Origin: Calliopum simillimum
Taxonomy: Eukaryota; Arthropoda; Insecta; Diptera; Lauxaniidae
Assembly: GCA_951812925.1 (NCBI GenBank)
Contig: OX638371.1
Span: 35,376,101-35,440,100 of the forward strand
Length of the DNA: 64,000 bases
Reading direction: 5' to 3'
The notes beneath the pieces were generated by a model. The model did not search any database. It had not been told where the DNA came from and saw only the letters and a program-made list of their open reading frames with translations. How positions within the stretch are numbered: position 1 is the stretch's first letter; each line of letters begins with the position of its first letter. The translations under genes and the position numbers were made by a program. Shown piece by piece: positions 11,468-22,257 of this stretch.

Positions 11468-12729
11468 GTCTGTCTGTGCGCCATTTTTAATTTAAAAGAT
11501 TTTAAAGATTTGACCTCAGATTTTATCAGCTACCTTGAAAACGTCAAAGTTCAGTTCTATATCAACTAAGAACAAATAAAAGAAGTGTTTTTGTTCAATA
11601 TTTACGGTATGTGTTCTCTATGTTTAAACAATTTAAACAAGGAAAAATTTATTATTCAACTTTCTGCCACAAAATGTGATCATTGATACCATAGTGCAAT
11701 GGTTCATTAAAAAAAACTTATAAATGTCTGTTTTTAAAGATTTATTATGTGCCTTTTTTTTTTTGATTATTAACACATTTGTTTAACCCATCATTTTAGA
11801 TAAGACAAAAATACAACCTCATTGATAATTCGGTCATAGTTGTATGTTCTCACGTAACTCCTAGAGGATGCATGTAACAAAATTTGCATAGGAATTCATT
11901 TAGAAAGAATAACAAAAACAATAAGTAATTCATACATATGTAGGTTAACATACCATTTTGGTTAAAAAAATTACTTTGTAATACTCGGTATATCTTTGAC
12001 GTTAAGAAAAAAGGTCTTAAGTCAGAATCCGCAGTTTTTCGTAAAACCAAATTGAAAATAGTTCAATTATTTGCAAATCGGGATTAAATTTGTTTGAAAA
12101 AAAAGAAAAAAAAATTATGTATTGTAAATAAGCCCTGAAATGAAGACCTTTGTAAATGTTAAAAAAATATTTGTTGTTTTTGCTTCTTCCTCTTCATCTA
12201 CCAAATCTGGATCATCGGAGTTACAAGTTGGAAAATTTTTCTTAATATTACTCTCCATTAAAAACTATAACACACTTAAGTACTACGTTTTACAGAATTT
12301 TCTGAAGATATATTCAATATACTTAAATTTAGTCCTTGCACTCATTATAATTATTGTTGTAATAAGTAATCGAATAATGACACAGTGCTACAAAATCCCA
12401 ATCATTTCAAACACTTTTAAAGAGACCCAGTAGATATTGTAGGTCTAGTCGAGTAATTAATTTGCCTATACTTACAAATTGTAATACACCCTCAAAATTG
12501 GTTGAAAGCTGGGTTGTTTTGACAACTGTTATTTGTTAAATCCCAGTGTGCCCACACTGGACCTCAATAAGTAACAGGTGCGAGTTTAATCTCAATGAAA
12601 ACTGAATACGTACTTCGACATATTATTGATTCCTGATTAAAAATTCGTTGGATTCAAAATCCTATCTGTTCCTTTTGCAAAGTTATGCGTTTTTTTTTTT
12701 TTCATTTACACACACATTTTTCACTTCCG
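11468..12729. other. AT-rich, no gene recognised
   Basis: No convincing ORF or repeat boundary; a short CAGTGTGCCCACACTGG palindrome lies near 12543. Confidence 0.4.
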
Positions 12730-12734
12730 CATAA

Positions 12735-12965
12735 AGAAGAAACCATGACAGACTATAACAAACTGGTTGACTAAATTTCTAATTTTTAAATTAGTTAATT
12801 CATAACTACTTGCACAAGTGGTTTAAAAAAATGCAGAGATCAACCACTTTCCCTTAAGGCCTTAACAAACTGGTTGAGCAATAAATTAGTTTTGAACTAA
12901 TTGATGGACAACTAACTGCGTAAGTAGTTTTAAATAAATGCGGAAATCAATCGGTTTGTTGAAAA
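12735..12965. repeat. two tandem ~110-bp units
   Basis: Units starting near 12752 and 12866 share AACAAACTGGTTGA, AAATTAGTT, ACTAACT/ACTACTT, AAATGC.GA.ATCAA.C. A related block occurs at 15.48-15.68 kb. Non-coding. Confidence 0.45.
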
Positions 12966-13707
12966 CAAAAGTTCTAAACAAATTATTATTTTTTTTTTTC
13001 GTGTCGTTTTCGAGATATCGGTCATTTTCGGTTTTCGGACCAAAAAAAAAAGATAGTTCCATTTAAATACAAATATCTCAAGAACTAATTTGTATTTAAA
13101 CATTTTATATGTCATATTAAAGGTAATTAAATTACCTACAAATGATATTCACATTACTTTTTGGTTGGTTTGTTAGTTTCGGTGAAATTAATTGATTTCT
13201 AAAAAAAACATTTTTTTTATCGAAAAAATTAACAAAAAATCAAAATCATCTGCAGATTTATACAAGAAGAAACAACTTTTTATAATTTTTTTTGTTTTTG
13301 TATCATAGACTATATATTTGTGAAGAAAATAAGATACCACTTAAAAAAATCGATGGGAAAATGCAAAAGTTGTATAAAATTCATTGATAAATTACTAAAA
13401 TGCGTTTTTGCCTATTTTTTTCGGTTTTTTTTAGTAAACTGTCGATAATTTGAAACTTTTTGTAAAACACATGAAAAAATCCAAAAAATTCTTAAAGTAA
13501 GCGTTAAAACAAAATACCCGTGTCTCGTCGTTTTTCTCCAGCACGTCAGATTTTTTTTTAATCGATTTTTGAAGTTTTCCAATCCACTGCACATGAAAAA
13601 ACAAAAATAACGCATTCTTGTGTTAAATCGATGCAAATAACTATATGATCCTTACATTTGAGGTGTATAATGAGTTCAGTAAACTTATGCAGGATATTAC
13701 GAGGAAT

Positions 13708-13778
13708 ATAACCCCCACATGTAGGTCTTTTAACCTAAATGTGGGGGGTCAAAATGACCCACATGTAAGGGTCTTAGA
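13708..13778. other. near-perfect hairpin palindrome
   Basis: CCCCCACATGTAGGT is followed after six bases by ACCTAAATGTGGGGG, and then a second ACCCACATGTAAGGG. It could be a minimal MITE core or a cruciform; function unknown. Confidence 0.55.
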
Positions 13779-13870
13779 GTGTTAAAATTTTCTTTTTACA
13801 TATAAAATGAATAATGGCATTCCCAGGGGAAAAAAATTTTACTCATTTGTTGCATAGTGTAATCAGTGTA

Positions 13871-14159
13871 AAAAAAACGGCAGGTGGCACTCGGGGAGTG
13901 GCCGATGATATTGGAAGCTAATGCTTATTATAAGCTAATATAATAAGCTAAAACTTATTATAGTTAAAACTTATAATAAATTGATATTTTAAAATTTGTT
14001 TATTATTAAGTAAGAGGTAAAATGTTGAACTGGAGTATTAAAAAAGCGAGCTGGAGTATTAAAAAAGCGAGCGCGAGCTGGCGCGCGGACATAAGAGATA
14101 TCCATATGTGAAATGTATATATCTATATATATGAGCGCCCCTCTTACGTTCGAAAAATA

Positions 14160-14191
<32 letters not shown>

Positions 14192-14398
14192 CATGAGCTG
14201 GTGCGCGCAATGTTTATAAACATATATATATGTATACATACATATATACTGTATACTGTACTTTGTATACAGTACGTCTCTATTTTTATATGTGTGACGC
14301 ATTTTCGTTGCAAACATCCGTTACACTTTTTCGTTGCATGTTTTCGCTGTTCAGACTCTGCCTCTCAAAACGTCCGATAAGGAAGCATTAGCTTCCAA
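13871..14398. repeat. dispersed GA/TA-rich repeat, copy 2
   Basis: Second copy of the 5374-5977 repeat, same orientation, with the same left leader and inverted TTGGAAGCTAATGCTT ends, but without the internal block duplication and with a longer (GA)n. Downstream flanks of the two copies differ immediately after AGCTTCCAA, which fixes the right boundary. Confidence 0.75.
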
Positions 14399-15996
14399 TA
14401 AAGTGTAAATTGGTAAGAGGCTCAAAATGAGTAAACGAAATATAAGGTGCCTTATAAAAAAGCAAAAAGAACTTAATTTTAAAAATTTATATGCATATAA
14501 AAGTGAATCAAGTTGTAGTATTTATTTCTTGCATAACGTTATCACAAATTTTTATGAAACAGAGCATACTGTAATAAGTTTGGGTTATTTTAAAAATGAT
14601 TTTAGAGCCCTGCCTATTCTACACAGCTGTGCAATATTTTAAAGCAACAAGCTGGCTTAAACACTTGCTATGTATACAGCAAGGTGGGCTAAGACTTTCA
14701 AAAAATTATTCAATTAAAAAACCGTAGGTTTTAATGAACGTTGTAGTTTCTAATGTCATACAAGATGGCTTAATACTTAAAAGTTATAAACGTAATGTGA
14801 ATTATAAATCAACATATTATCCCTAAATGAACTTAAACTAAAGTTAATACGAATAACAACAGCAACAAAGTAAAACCGTCTCCGGTCCGAAAAAAAAGTC
14901 GAAATTCTGAAAGCGAACCTACCAATTCATCCCATTAAAATTTATTGACGACAGAGTCATTATTTAACTTTTAACTATGTATTTTCCTATTTCCACAGCA
15001 AGTATCAACACAGAAGACCCTGAGAAGTCCCTCAGAAATGCAATGCAAATTGTAAAGAAAAGGCATTTTCACAAAATATGTATGGATAAAAAAAAACAAA
15101 AGCTTAGTCTATTTAATTTATAAAATAAATTAATAAATTTTCATTTAGAATTTATTTAATTCTTCACGTTTTTAGTTCATGAATAACTTCTTTATACTAA
15201 TGTTATTATTTCATTCGATGTGTATCAAATTTTCTTAGTTCTTTTCATGATTTTAACTTGTTTCATTATTTATTCATTGATAAAAATGCCAAATAAACTG
15301 ATGTATATATTACTATAAAATTAGTATCTTGCAGATAGTCTTTTTTTTAAACGGCTCTAAAGTTAAAACTAGATTTGGTTGTGCCATGAAGCCTTATTGT
15401 TTTAACTTGTATCATTTATAAAAAATGGCTATTGCTATGGGATAGTCTTTTCAGTTAACTATGGAATCTATACGCTGCAGATTGCTGAAAACTGATTTGT
15501 AAGCTAGCTTACCACAAGTAACTTCAAACTAGTTAAAATGCCTTCTATAATCGAACTTGTTTGCGCCTAGGACATCATAATGTTAAAATAAACAGTTTGT
15601 TCAAAGAAAATAAATCGAACATTCAATTAGTTATGGTTACTAAAAAACTAGTTGAACAACTAATTTATTACTAGTTGATTTTCCTACAGGGAATGTATAT
15701 ATGCAAATGTATTTGTGTAAATATTTATTAAAAATGTATAAAAAATATATAATATATATATGTATACATTAAAATCATCAAAAAGTTCAATTTTAAAAAT
15801 ATATATATATATACAGTGAGCGACAAAATGAAGTAAACACTTTGCTTTCAAATTTTTACATTCTAATTGCAACAAAGCAATCCACTTTAAATAAAAAGTA
15901 ATAATGAATAACTCAGTAGTCATTTAGGGAAAGTTGAACTAAACATAAAAATAAAACAAAACCAAAACACATCCAGAAATAATTTACCAAAATTAA
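14399..15996. other. AT-rich, no gene recognised
   Basis: Contains (TA)n and TATATG microsatellites at 15.68-15.82 kb. At 15815 it has a CAGTGAGCGACAAAATGAAG motif resembling a Tc1/mariner terminus, but no matching second end was found. Confidence 0.4.
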
Positions 15997-16210
15997 AAAA
16001 TGACCAGATTTTACGCGTCAAAAAAAAGGGAATAATAGAGCGAAATTTCCCCTGAAATTACGAAAAATCTGGTAGGTTCAATTCCTAGAAAACTGAATTT
16101 AGTATTGAAGACTTAAGGAAAACAAATCAAAAATTAATCTGTAATATAAAGCTAATTTTTGTAATTATATTAATATCTGTTTACTTTTTTTTGACGCATA
16201 AAATCTGGTC
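15997..16210. mobile_element. ~214-bp TIR MITE
   Basis: The left end ATGACCAGATTTTACGCGTC and the right end GACGCATAAAATCTGGTCAT are inverted repeats, both followed inward by A/T runs. There is no ORF. Superfamily not assigned. Confidence 0.6.
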
Positions 16211-16249
16211 ATCCCACGTAAAGGAGTAATTTAAATGCATATGTGCATA

Positions 16250-16340
16250 CTAGGGATTTCAGTCCCGGGATTCGAGCCTTTTTGCAGTCCCGAAAATACC
16301 GGGATTAGTGCTACCAGTCCCGGGATTTCTTTTGTAAGTT
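16250..16340. repeat. terminus of a CCCGGGATT-rich (hAT-like) element
   Basis: TAGGGATTTCAGTCCCGGGA followed by further TCCCGGGATTTC repeats resembles the subterminal structure of short hAT elements. A related tip occurs at 44726-44806. No matching opposite end was located. Confidence 0.4.
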
Positions 16341-16744
16341 TTTTTGTTTTTAATAACAGAAAAATCGCATTAAGTTGAGATAAAACGTATTCTTTCTAGA
16401 TTTAAAACTGAAACTTCTTGCGAAATTGAGGACAATAGCCATACAGTTAAAGTAAACGCAGCAAAAAACTTGAAAGAAAAATTAAATCTAGTATAGAATA
16501 ACACTTCAAAAAATTTATTTTCTAGAAAGTCTTATATTGTAATTTATCCGACGTTTTAATGAAGGAAATTGATATATTTTGTAATAGTGGTGGTAAGGGT
16601 TATTTCCTCCAGAAAACTTTCGATTATCTTTCTTCAGGGGTCAAGTAGAGTCAAACTTAGTAGCGAACTCCGTGTAAGGTCTGGCGAACCCACGGTTTAA
16701 TTTAGCTATCCCGCTATGGGGAAATGTTTCTCTTTTCACTATTT

Positions 16745-17032
16745 ATGGACATTCCACAAAATAAAAAAACAACGGACTGCACACCAACAAAAGTGCATAA
16801 TGAGGCTTTAAATAGCCTTATTAACCTTTCACTAGCTGACGGAGCACATAGTTCCGCGGCTAGTGACTCTATGGACTGCGACGTCTTGCCGGAAAGGGTA
16901 CGAGGTGCCCTTACTGGTGGTCCAGGGGGGGAGGATGCGGTACTCACTCAAGATTTGGGTGAGGGGGCATCCATCTCCTCGGACCAGGAGCGTATGCTCC
17001 TAAGTTCGCCCCAGTTTCTCTCAATTTTATAA
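16745..17032 (+). pseudogene. ORF1-like fragment, uncertain
   Basis: A 95-codon frame from an ATG at 16745, noticeably more GC-rich than its surroundings. It encodes an acidic, serine- and glycine-rich stretch (NSLINLSLADGAHSS, GGPGGEDAVLTQDLGEG) without a recognisable domain. It resembles the disordered N-terminus of non-LTR retrotransposon ORF1 proteins, but I cannot show this. It could be the 5' end of a truncated element whose body is missing; the next frame at 17103 is of a different kind. Confidence 0.25.
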
Positions 17033-17102
17033 ACGTGTTTTGAAGGATATTCGTAAGTTGTGGGAATTTACAAAAATCCCAATAGTTTCAATGACAACAT
17101 GA

Positions 17103-17755
17103 CAAAGAAAAATTGAAAACCTCAAAAAACGCTACACAGACATCCTAAAAAATCCTAGCTATTTCAAAGAAAATGAATGGAGTAAACTGTTTATGCTATC
17201 CAATTGTAGATGCGGTATCGAAGCAGGTTATCCGTGCACTTGCGATACAAACAAAAAAATTCCGTCGAGCGTACGAGAGTTTTTCATTGATCAGTGCAGA
17301 TCAAGGGTACTTACGCTGGAATCATGCCTTTGCCCTGCTCCAGTTGGCGATGATATTGAGTCGTCTGATGATAACGATGATTTATTATCAACTATGTCGG
17401 TTGACTATAAATCATCAGAAGACGTGTCGTCTCAGTCTGTACTCGATGATGATAATGAGATGTCACATCAATTTAATGTTAAGCAAATATCTCTGCCGAC
17501 GTTCTGTGCAGCTTTAGGTACAGCTAACATATCAAATTTCTTCGGGTCATTGTTAGCGACAACGTTATTAAAAGATTTAAACATAACGGACGTAATAATC
17601 GACCAAAACAAAATTAAGAGATAAAGAATGAAGGCCAGAAAACAGTCTGTTGCAGCAATGAAATGCCATGATTTGGTTAAGTGTCTTTCTTTCGATGGCA
17701 AGAGAGAATACACTTTGACACAACGAATTTATCAAATTCAATATGAAATGACTCA
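17103..17755 (+). pseudogene. decayed member of a multicopy insect protein family
   Basis: The open frame from 17103 to the stop at 17624 reads KKRYTDILKNPSYF, a cysteine-rich segment (NCRCGIEAGYPCTC), FFIDQCRSR, an acidic linker, and finally TTLLKDLNITDVIIDQNKIK. After an apparent frameshift the next frame (17628-17755) continues with basic residues, AAMKCHDLVKCLSFDGK. The order of motifs (FxIxQxR, then a helix ending in LGI..VIDxxKIxR, then a FDGK or WDGK motif) resembles a repeat-like, uncharacterised family found in many insects. I recognise the resemblance but not a function. Frameshift and stops show that it is not intact. Confidence 0.4.
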
Positions 17756-18017
17756 TAATGCCTTTTCATATTGAATTTGTTACACCCTGCCGACGACATG
17801 CCACATACATGTGGTTAAAGGCGTTAGAAATCATAAAATATTTTTCAGAATTTGTCATAGCTGTAAAGAAATTTTTTCATGTGCATAAAAAAGACAAAAG
17901 AACGACAGATGCGCTCTATGTTGCTTTGTCGATGGTTTTGCGACAACTGAATGAAAGAGCGTAAGAATGCGTGTGAAGTGTCTCTCCTCAATTGAGCTAT
18001 GGCTTGCCGACCACTGG

Positions 18018-18260
18018 ATTAGAGAGATTAAGCAACTAGCAAACATGCGTAGCCCTTAACTAAAATTCCCAAAGTTCAAGGTTTCCCAAGATGTTAGCAA
18101 AAATGCATAAATTCTAACGAAAGAGATTATCGAGATTAAGCCAGAGATTGAGATTTGAGAGGTTTAACAACTAGCAAACATGCGTAGCCCTTAATGAACG
18201 TTCCTAGAGTACAAGGTTTCCCAAGATGCTAGACAACTAGCAAACATGAGTAGCTTCTAA
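18018..18260. repeat. ~142-bp tandem repeat
   Basis: CAACTAGCAAACATGCGTAG, CCCTTAA and CAAGGTTTCCCAAGATG recur at about 18032 and 18170, with a partial third unit at 18233. Non-coding. Confidence 0.6.
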
Positions 18261-18534
18261 CGAAAGACTTGTAGGCCCTTTGTCTTTTCAAGCTCGAGTG
18301 ATTTTCTGTTGCTGTAGCGCCAGTATTTGCTGCATGAACTACCAACAACATTCCATTTTTCCAATGGTCCGCTGCTATTGCTCCACGTGGTGTTCGCGTG
18401 GCCTCTGCTGCTAGGCTAGTGTTGTTGTGTTTGTGACGCAGCACGTGCGGGTGACTTGTTGCAAAAAAATTATTTACAACAACAAAAATATATCTTGTAT
18501 CTTGGTGCATTATTTTTTTTATTGTCATGGTTAC

Positions 18535-18731
18535 TGTAGCATCTTCAATTTACTTTGTTATATACATACTTTGTTGTTATTTAGACTCAAATTATGTATT
18601 CAAAATAATTTATGTTTATTTGAGTTTTCAAAATATTTTTATATTCATTCGATTTTGAATTTTATATGTGTTAACTTCATGTTTAATTATAAATAAAATA
18701 TGAATTAATTTTATAAAAAATGGTAACTACA
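18535..18731 (+). repeat. LTR type 1 (5' copy)
   Basis: Starts TGTAGCATC and ends TAACTACA, immediately followed by ATTGGCGATCCTGC, which has the position and form of a primer-binding site. The sequence recurs at 28946-29104 plus 30917-30945. The ends TG...CA and length (197 bp) suit a short-LTR Ty3/gypsy element. Confidence 0.85.
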
Positions 18732-19286
18732 ATTGGCGATCCTGCGCGAATCGTAACTGCTTTAACGGATATCAAACAATTGGAATATAAAACAAAATCC
18801 AAATTTTCAAGCACATGCAACGTAATACGCAATATACCGATGAGCTGTAAGATTGTGTCAAACAATGCCTTTGATGCCCTGCGTTCGGTTTTGTTAAATT
18901 AATCTACAGCAACAAATCCATTCAAAGCTGAATTACTAAAATTGTTTGATAACACCAGAAAGAATTTTTGTTTAGTTAAATCTGTATTACCGCAGTAATT
19001 TCATGTAAGTGGTTAACTGCCTTACTCTCACCTACCTTCAATATAAGTAGCGACAATTTGTAACTTCAATTAACTTCATCCAAAATAAGCTAATTGATAT
19101 TATATTTCCGAGCGACTCACTGTCTCGGAATCGGACTACTCGCTGTTCTGAAATTCGCGGACGACTCACTGTCCTTTAATATTGGACGAATCACTGTTCC
19201 ATATCCAATGAGCGACTCACTGCTCTTTCTTTTTATTTATTCTACTATAAGTTGCTAGCTATTTTTTTTTTGCGAAGGGGGAGTAA
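18732..19286 (+). other. retroelement leader and remnant with short repeats
   Basis: The PBS-like sequence is followed by a non-coding leader that does not resemble the leader behind the second LTR type. From about 19108 to 19225 a degenerate ~35-bp repeat with CGACTCACTGT occurs four or five times. The segment ends with the polypurine tract GAAGGGGGAGTAA directly before the LTR at 19287, so the body between leader and polypurine tract has been deleted. Confidence 0.6.
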
Positions 19287-19453
19287 TGTAGTGACTACAT
19301 ATATTCTTTATAAAATAACAAAGTGTCCTCTGATTTTAAATTTATAAAATTTTCAAAATAATAAATTATTCAGATCTAAATTTCATGTGAATATAAAATA
19401 AAAACTTTTATTAAATTAATTTGTTGGAATTTAAATTCAATTGTAATCCTACA
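19287..19453 (+). repeat. LTR type 2, preceded by polypurine tract
   Basis: TGTAGTGACTACA...GTAATCCTACA, 167 bp, nearly identical to 20154-20321. It is preceded by a polypurine tract (so it behaves as a 3' LTR) and is not followed by a primer-binding site. Confidence 0.8.
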
Positions 19454-20153
19454 CCCACTATCAGAGCGGATAAGCTGTACGCCGCCACGTCCTATCCAGT
19501 CAGAGCCTATAAGCGCAGAGCCAATAAGAGCAGAGCAGATCAAATGTCTCCTGAAGATGATGCAGATTGTGCCAGCGCTGGCTAACAAGACCCGGAAGGT
19601 GCCGCCGCGCATCCAACAAGAGCGGTACCCCCTGCGGCGAGACGAATCCTGCTGCCTGTAATACCATTCCGGCAGACCTGAGCCAACGGCTGATAAAAGC
19701 GCTGCAAGAAAAAAGAAGAAACTTTGGCTTCAGAGAAAAGCATGGTACACAGGTGTTCCAGGTGAAGGCTCTCAGTTCGGGTAAGATACTCTTATTTGTT
19801 TCACCCTCCAACTAGGGGGGTAGGTGTCAGGACCCATATTTTTGGAAAAGAGATATAAATCCAAACAATAAGGAATCTTAGAATTTAAAAAATATACTTA
19901 TTTATGAATTGTGTATGAATTAAATAAATACAAAACTATGTAACTAAATTTTAACTTTCAAGAAAATACAAAAACAAACCAATATAACTAAAATCACCAA
20001 AATTGCAAACACAATAACAACAAAAACAAATCGATGCAATAAAATTTCTAACTTGCAAAACTAAATCGTAAAACACAAGAACAAATCAATGTAACTAAAA
20101 ATATTCAAATTTTACAAAAACAAATCGATACAATAAAATTTTAAATTAGAAAC
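19454..20153. other. segment between two type 2 LTRs
   Basis: The first ~360 bases are GC-rich and open on both strands (for example 19567-19815 plus, serine/arginine-rich), ending near a GGGGGGTAGG purine tract. The rest is A/T-rich with CAAAAACAAATCGAT repeats. No family recognised. It may be captured flanking DNA or part of a third element. Confidence 0.4.
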
Positions 20154-20321
20154 TGTAGTGACTACATATATTCTTTATAAAAATAACAAAGTGTCCTCTA
20201 ATTTTAAATTTATAAAATTTTCAAAATAATAAATTATTCAGATCTAAATTTCATGTGAATATAAAATAAAAACTTTTATTAAATTAATTTGTTGGAATTT
20301 AAATTTAATTGTAATCCTACA
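20154..20321 (+). repeat. LTR type 2, followed by primer-binding site
   Basis: Same 168-bp LTR as 19287-19453, but followed by ATTGGCGATCCTGC, so it serves as the 5' LTR of the gag-pol element that follows. Confidence 0.85.
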
Positions 20322-20770
20322 ATTGGCGATCCTGCAAATCTTTTCTGAGGCTTGAACAATCCACTTGTACAAGAAATTACAAGAATATATACATACTTAT
20401 GCAAGCCTACCGGAAAAATTTAAGAACAGACAAAAGTATACACTAATTGTATGAATTTTTATGCGTTTCAATTTATCAAGACTGCCAAGTTATTATAGCA
20501 AGAGCATCAGTAATAAAATTGCTACAAATACTAGAAAAGCAACATCTGCAACAACAAATCTTCAACAAAAATAAAATAACAATAAAAAATTAAACAGTTT
20601 ACCAATAAATTTACCAAGATATACGAGTTATCATATTTGCAACAACAAAAGATAAACAACAACTTTGCATCAAATAAGCAAGCTAAATTATTTTATTTAA
20701 GTTACCTATATTATTAATTATTAACTTTTATTTTATTTAAATAATATTTAATTTATTTTAATTTAACAAT

Positions 20771-21721
20771 ATGCCTACCACTCGCTCTCGTTCTCCCCGT
20801 CGCGGTACTACAAGTAACATTTCAAGTGATAACACTCCTTCAACTCCTTCAGCTCACACTACATCTATTAACCCTAATTCTAACGCTAACCCTAACGTCA
20901 CAATTTCAACCAACTCTAACATATTAAATGAAACACACACCGTTAAAAATATAATAAAATTACCACAATTCTGGACACAAGCTCCAGAAGCTTGGTTTAT
21001 ACAAGTCGAAATGCAATTTTTACTTAACAGTATCACAAATGATACCATTAAATACCAAAACGTTATAATTGCACTTCAACAAGAAACGATATCTAAAATA
21101 TTAGATGTCATACAATTTCCACCATCATCTAATCTATATGATAACATTAAAAAAATCTTATTTGAACGATTTTCTCTTAATGAAGATACGCGCTTTGAAA
21201 ACCATTTAAGTGATATTGAAATAGGTGATCGTAAACCTTCCGAATTGTATCGCGATATAAAAGTTCTCGCCGGACCAATAACATTTGTGAATAACGAATT
21301 TTTACAAAAATTGTGGTTAAGAAAGTTACCATCAACACTTCAAATGCAATTAACTGCAACTACAAACTTCCAAAATTTTGACGATAAATTATCAATGGCA
21401 GACAAAATTTTCCAACTGTCTAAAAAACACGAAATTCATACAATTTCTTCCTCCAAAAACGATAACTCAGATGCAATAGTGCAAAATCTTGTGGAGATAA
21501 CGTCATCAATGCTACAACAAGTTAACAACTTGACAGAAGAACTAGCTGAACTCAAATACAACTCTAAGTTACATTCAAAACAACAATATAAAATAGAATT
21601 TAATCAAAGTTATTGTTGGTATCACAACAAATTTGGAAATAAAGCTAAAAAATGCTTTCAACCTTGCAATTTTTATAACAATCAAAATGCTCCTAAAAAT
21701 CAACACAAATCTTTAAACTAA
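20771..21721 (+). CDS. Ty3/gypsy (CsRn1-type) Gag
   Basis: 316 codons, apparently intact, about 450 bases downstream of the LTR and PBS. A serine/threonine/asparagine-rich N-terminus is followed by the capsid-like region starting IKLPQFWTQAPEAWFIQVE (near residue 61). Near residues 282-299 is CWYHNKFGNKAKKCFQPC, a C-x2-H-x9-C-x3-C finger. That unusual CHCC arrangement, instead of the usual retroviral CCHC knuckle, is the hallmark of the CsRn1 clade of Ty3/gypsy retrotransposons. Gag packages the element RNA into virus-like particles in the cytoplasm. The start ATG at 20771 is the first in frame, preceded by an A/T-rich leader. The pol frames follow on the same strand but are broken. Confidence 0.85.
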   Translation: MPTTRSRSPRRGTTSNISSDNTPSTPSAHTTSINPNSNANPNVTISTNSNILNETHTVKNIIKLPQFWTQAPEAWFIQVEMQFLLNSITNDTIKYQNVIIALQQETISKILDVIQFPPSSNLYDNIKKILFERFSLNEDTRFENHLSDIEIGDRKPSELYRDIKVLAGPITFVNNEFLQKLWLRKLPSTLQMQLTATTNFQNFDDKLSMADKIFQLSKKHEIHTISSSKNDNSDAIVQNLVEITSSMLQQVNNLTEELAELKYNSKLHSKQQYKIEFNQSYCWYHNKFGNKAKKCFQPCNFYNNQNAPKNQHKSLN

Positions 21722-21732
21722 ATTCATCTATT

Positions 21733-22257
21733 ATGGCCGCGACACATAATAGAGATAAATATGATTCAAATCGTCGCCTGTTTATTTTTGATATACCTTC
21801 AGCCAAATTTCCAAATTGTAACAAAACTTCGGATCTTATTTTATCAGCAGCTAATGGTACAACAATTAAAACATACGGTTCTAAATTGTTAAATGTAGAT
21901 CTTGGTCTAAATCGTGACTTTCATTTCTCTTTCATACTCGCAGACATACCGACACCCATTATTGGTGCCAACTTTCTTGAAAAATTTGAACTTTTAGTAG
22001 ATATTAAAAAAAGACAAATCATTGACCCAACAACAAAAACATGTAAGTCTGGAAAATCTGGTTTTTCCGAAATTGGAGAACTTAAAGTACATATTATAAA
22101 TAATAAATTCACCAAAATCCTTACTGATTATCCAAAGGTTACTTCTGAACCAAATTACAATCAACCAGTTAAACATTCAACTATTCATAGAATTGAAACT
22201 AATGGATCCTTACCTTTTTCAAAACCACGACGATTAGATCCATTAAATATAATGTAA
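21733..22257 (+). pseudogene. retrotransposon protease region lacking its active site
   Basis: The frame starts RRLFIFDI, as at the beginning of CsRn1-type proteases, and carries the downstream PTPIIGANFLEKFELLVD segment with the conserved hydrophobic-GA-x-FL motif. The D-T/S-G-A catalytic segment that should lie between them is absent: FDIPSAKF joins the two directly, consistent with a small in-frame deletion. After that the frame runs through the linker towards reverse transcriptase and stops at 22257, where a frameshift separates it from the next frame. No active protease could be made. Confidence 0.75.

Noticed and set aside
15815..15842. Tc1/mariner-like terminus CAGTGAGCGACAAAATGAAG
   Set aside because: No inverted partner found within several kilobases and no transposase; kept only as a note in the surrounding entry.
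18720..18902. 60-codon ORF overlapping the LTR end and primer-binding site
   Set aside because: Starts inside the LTR and reads through the primer-binding site; does not resemble gag.
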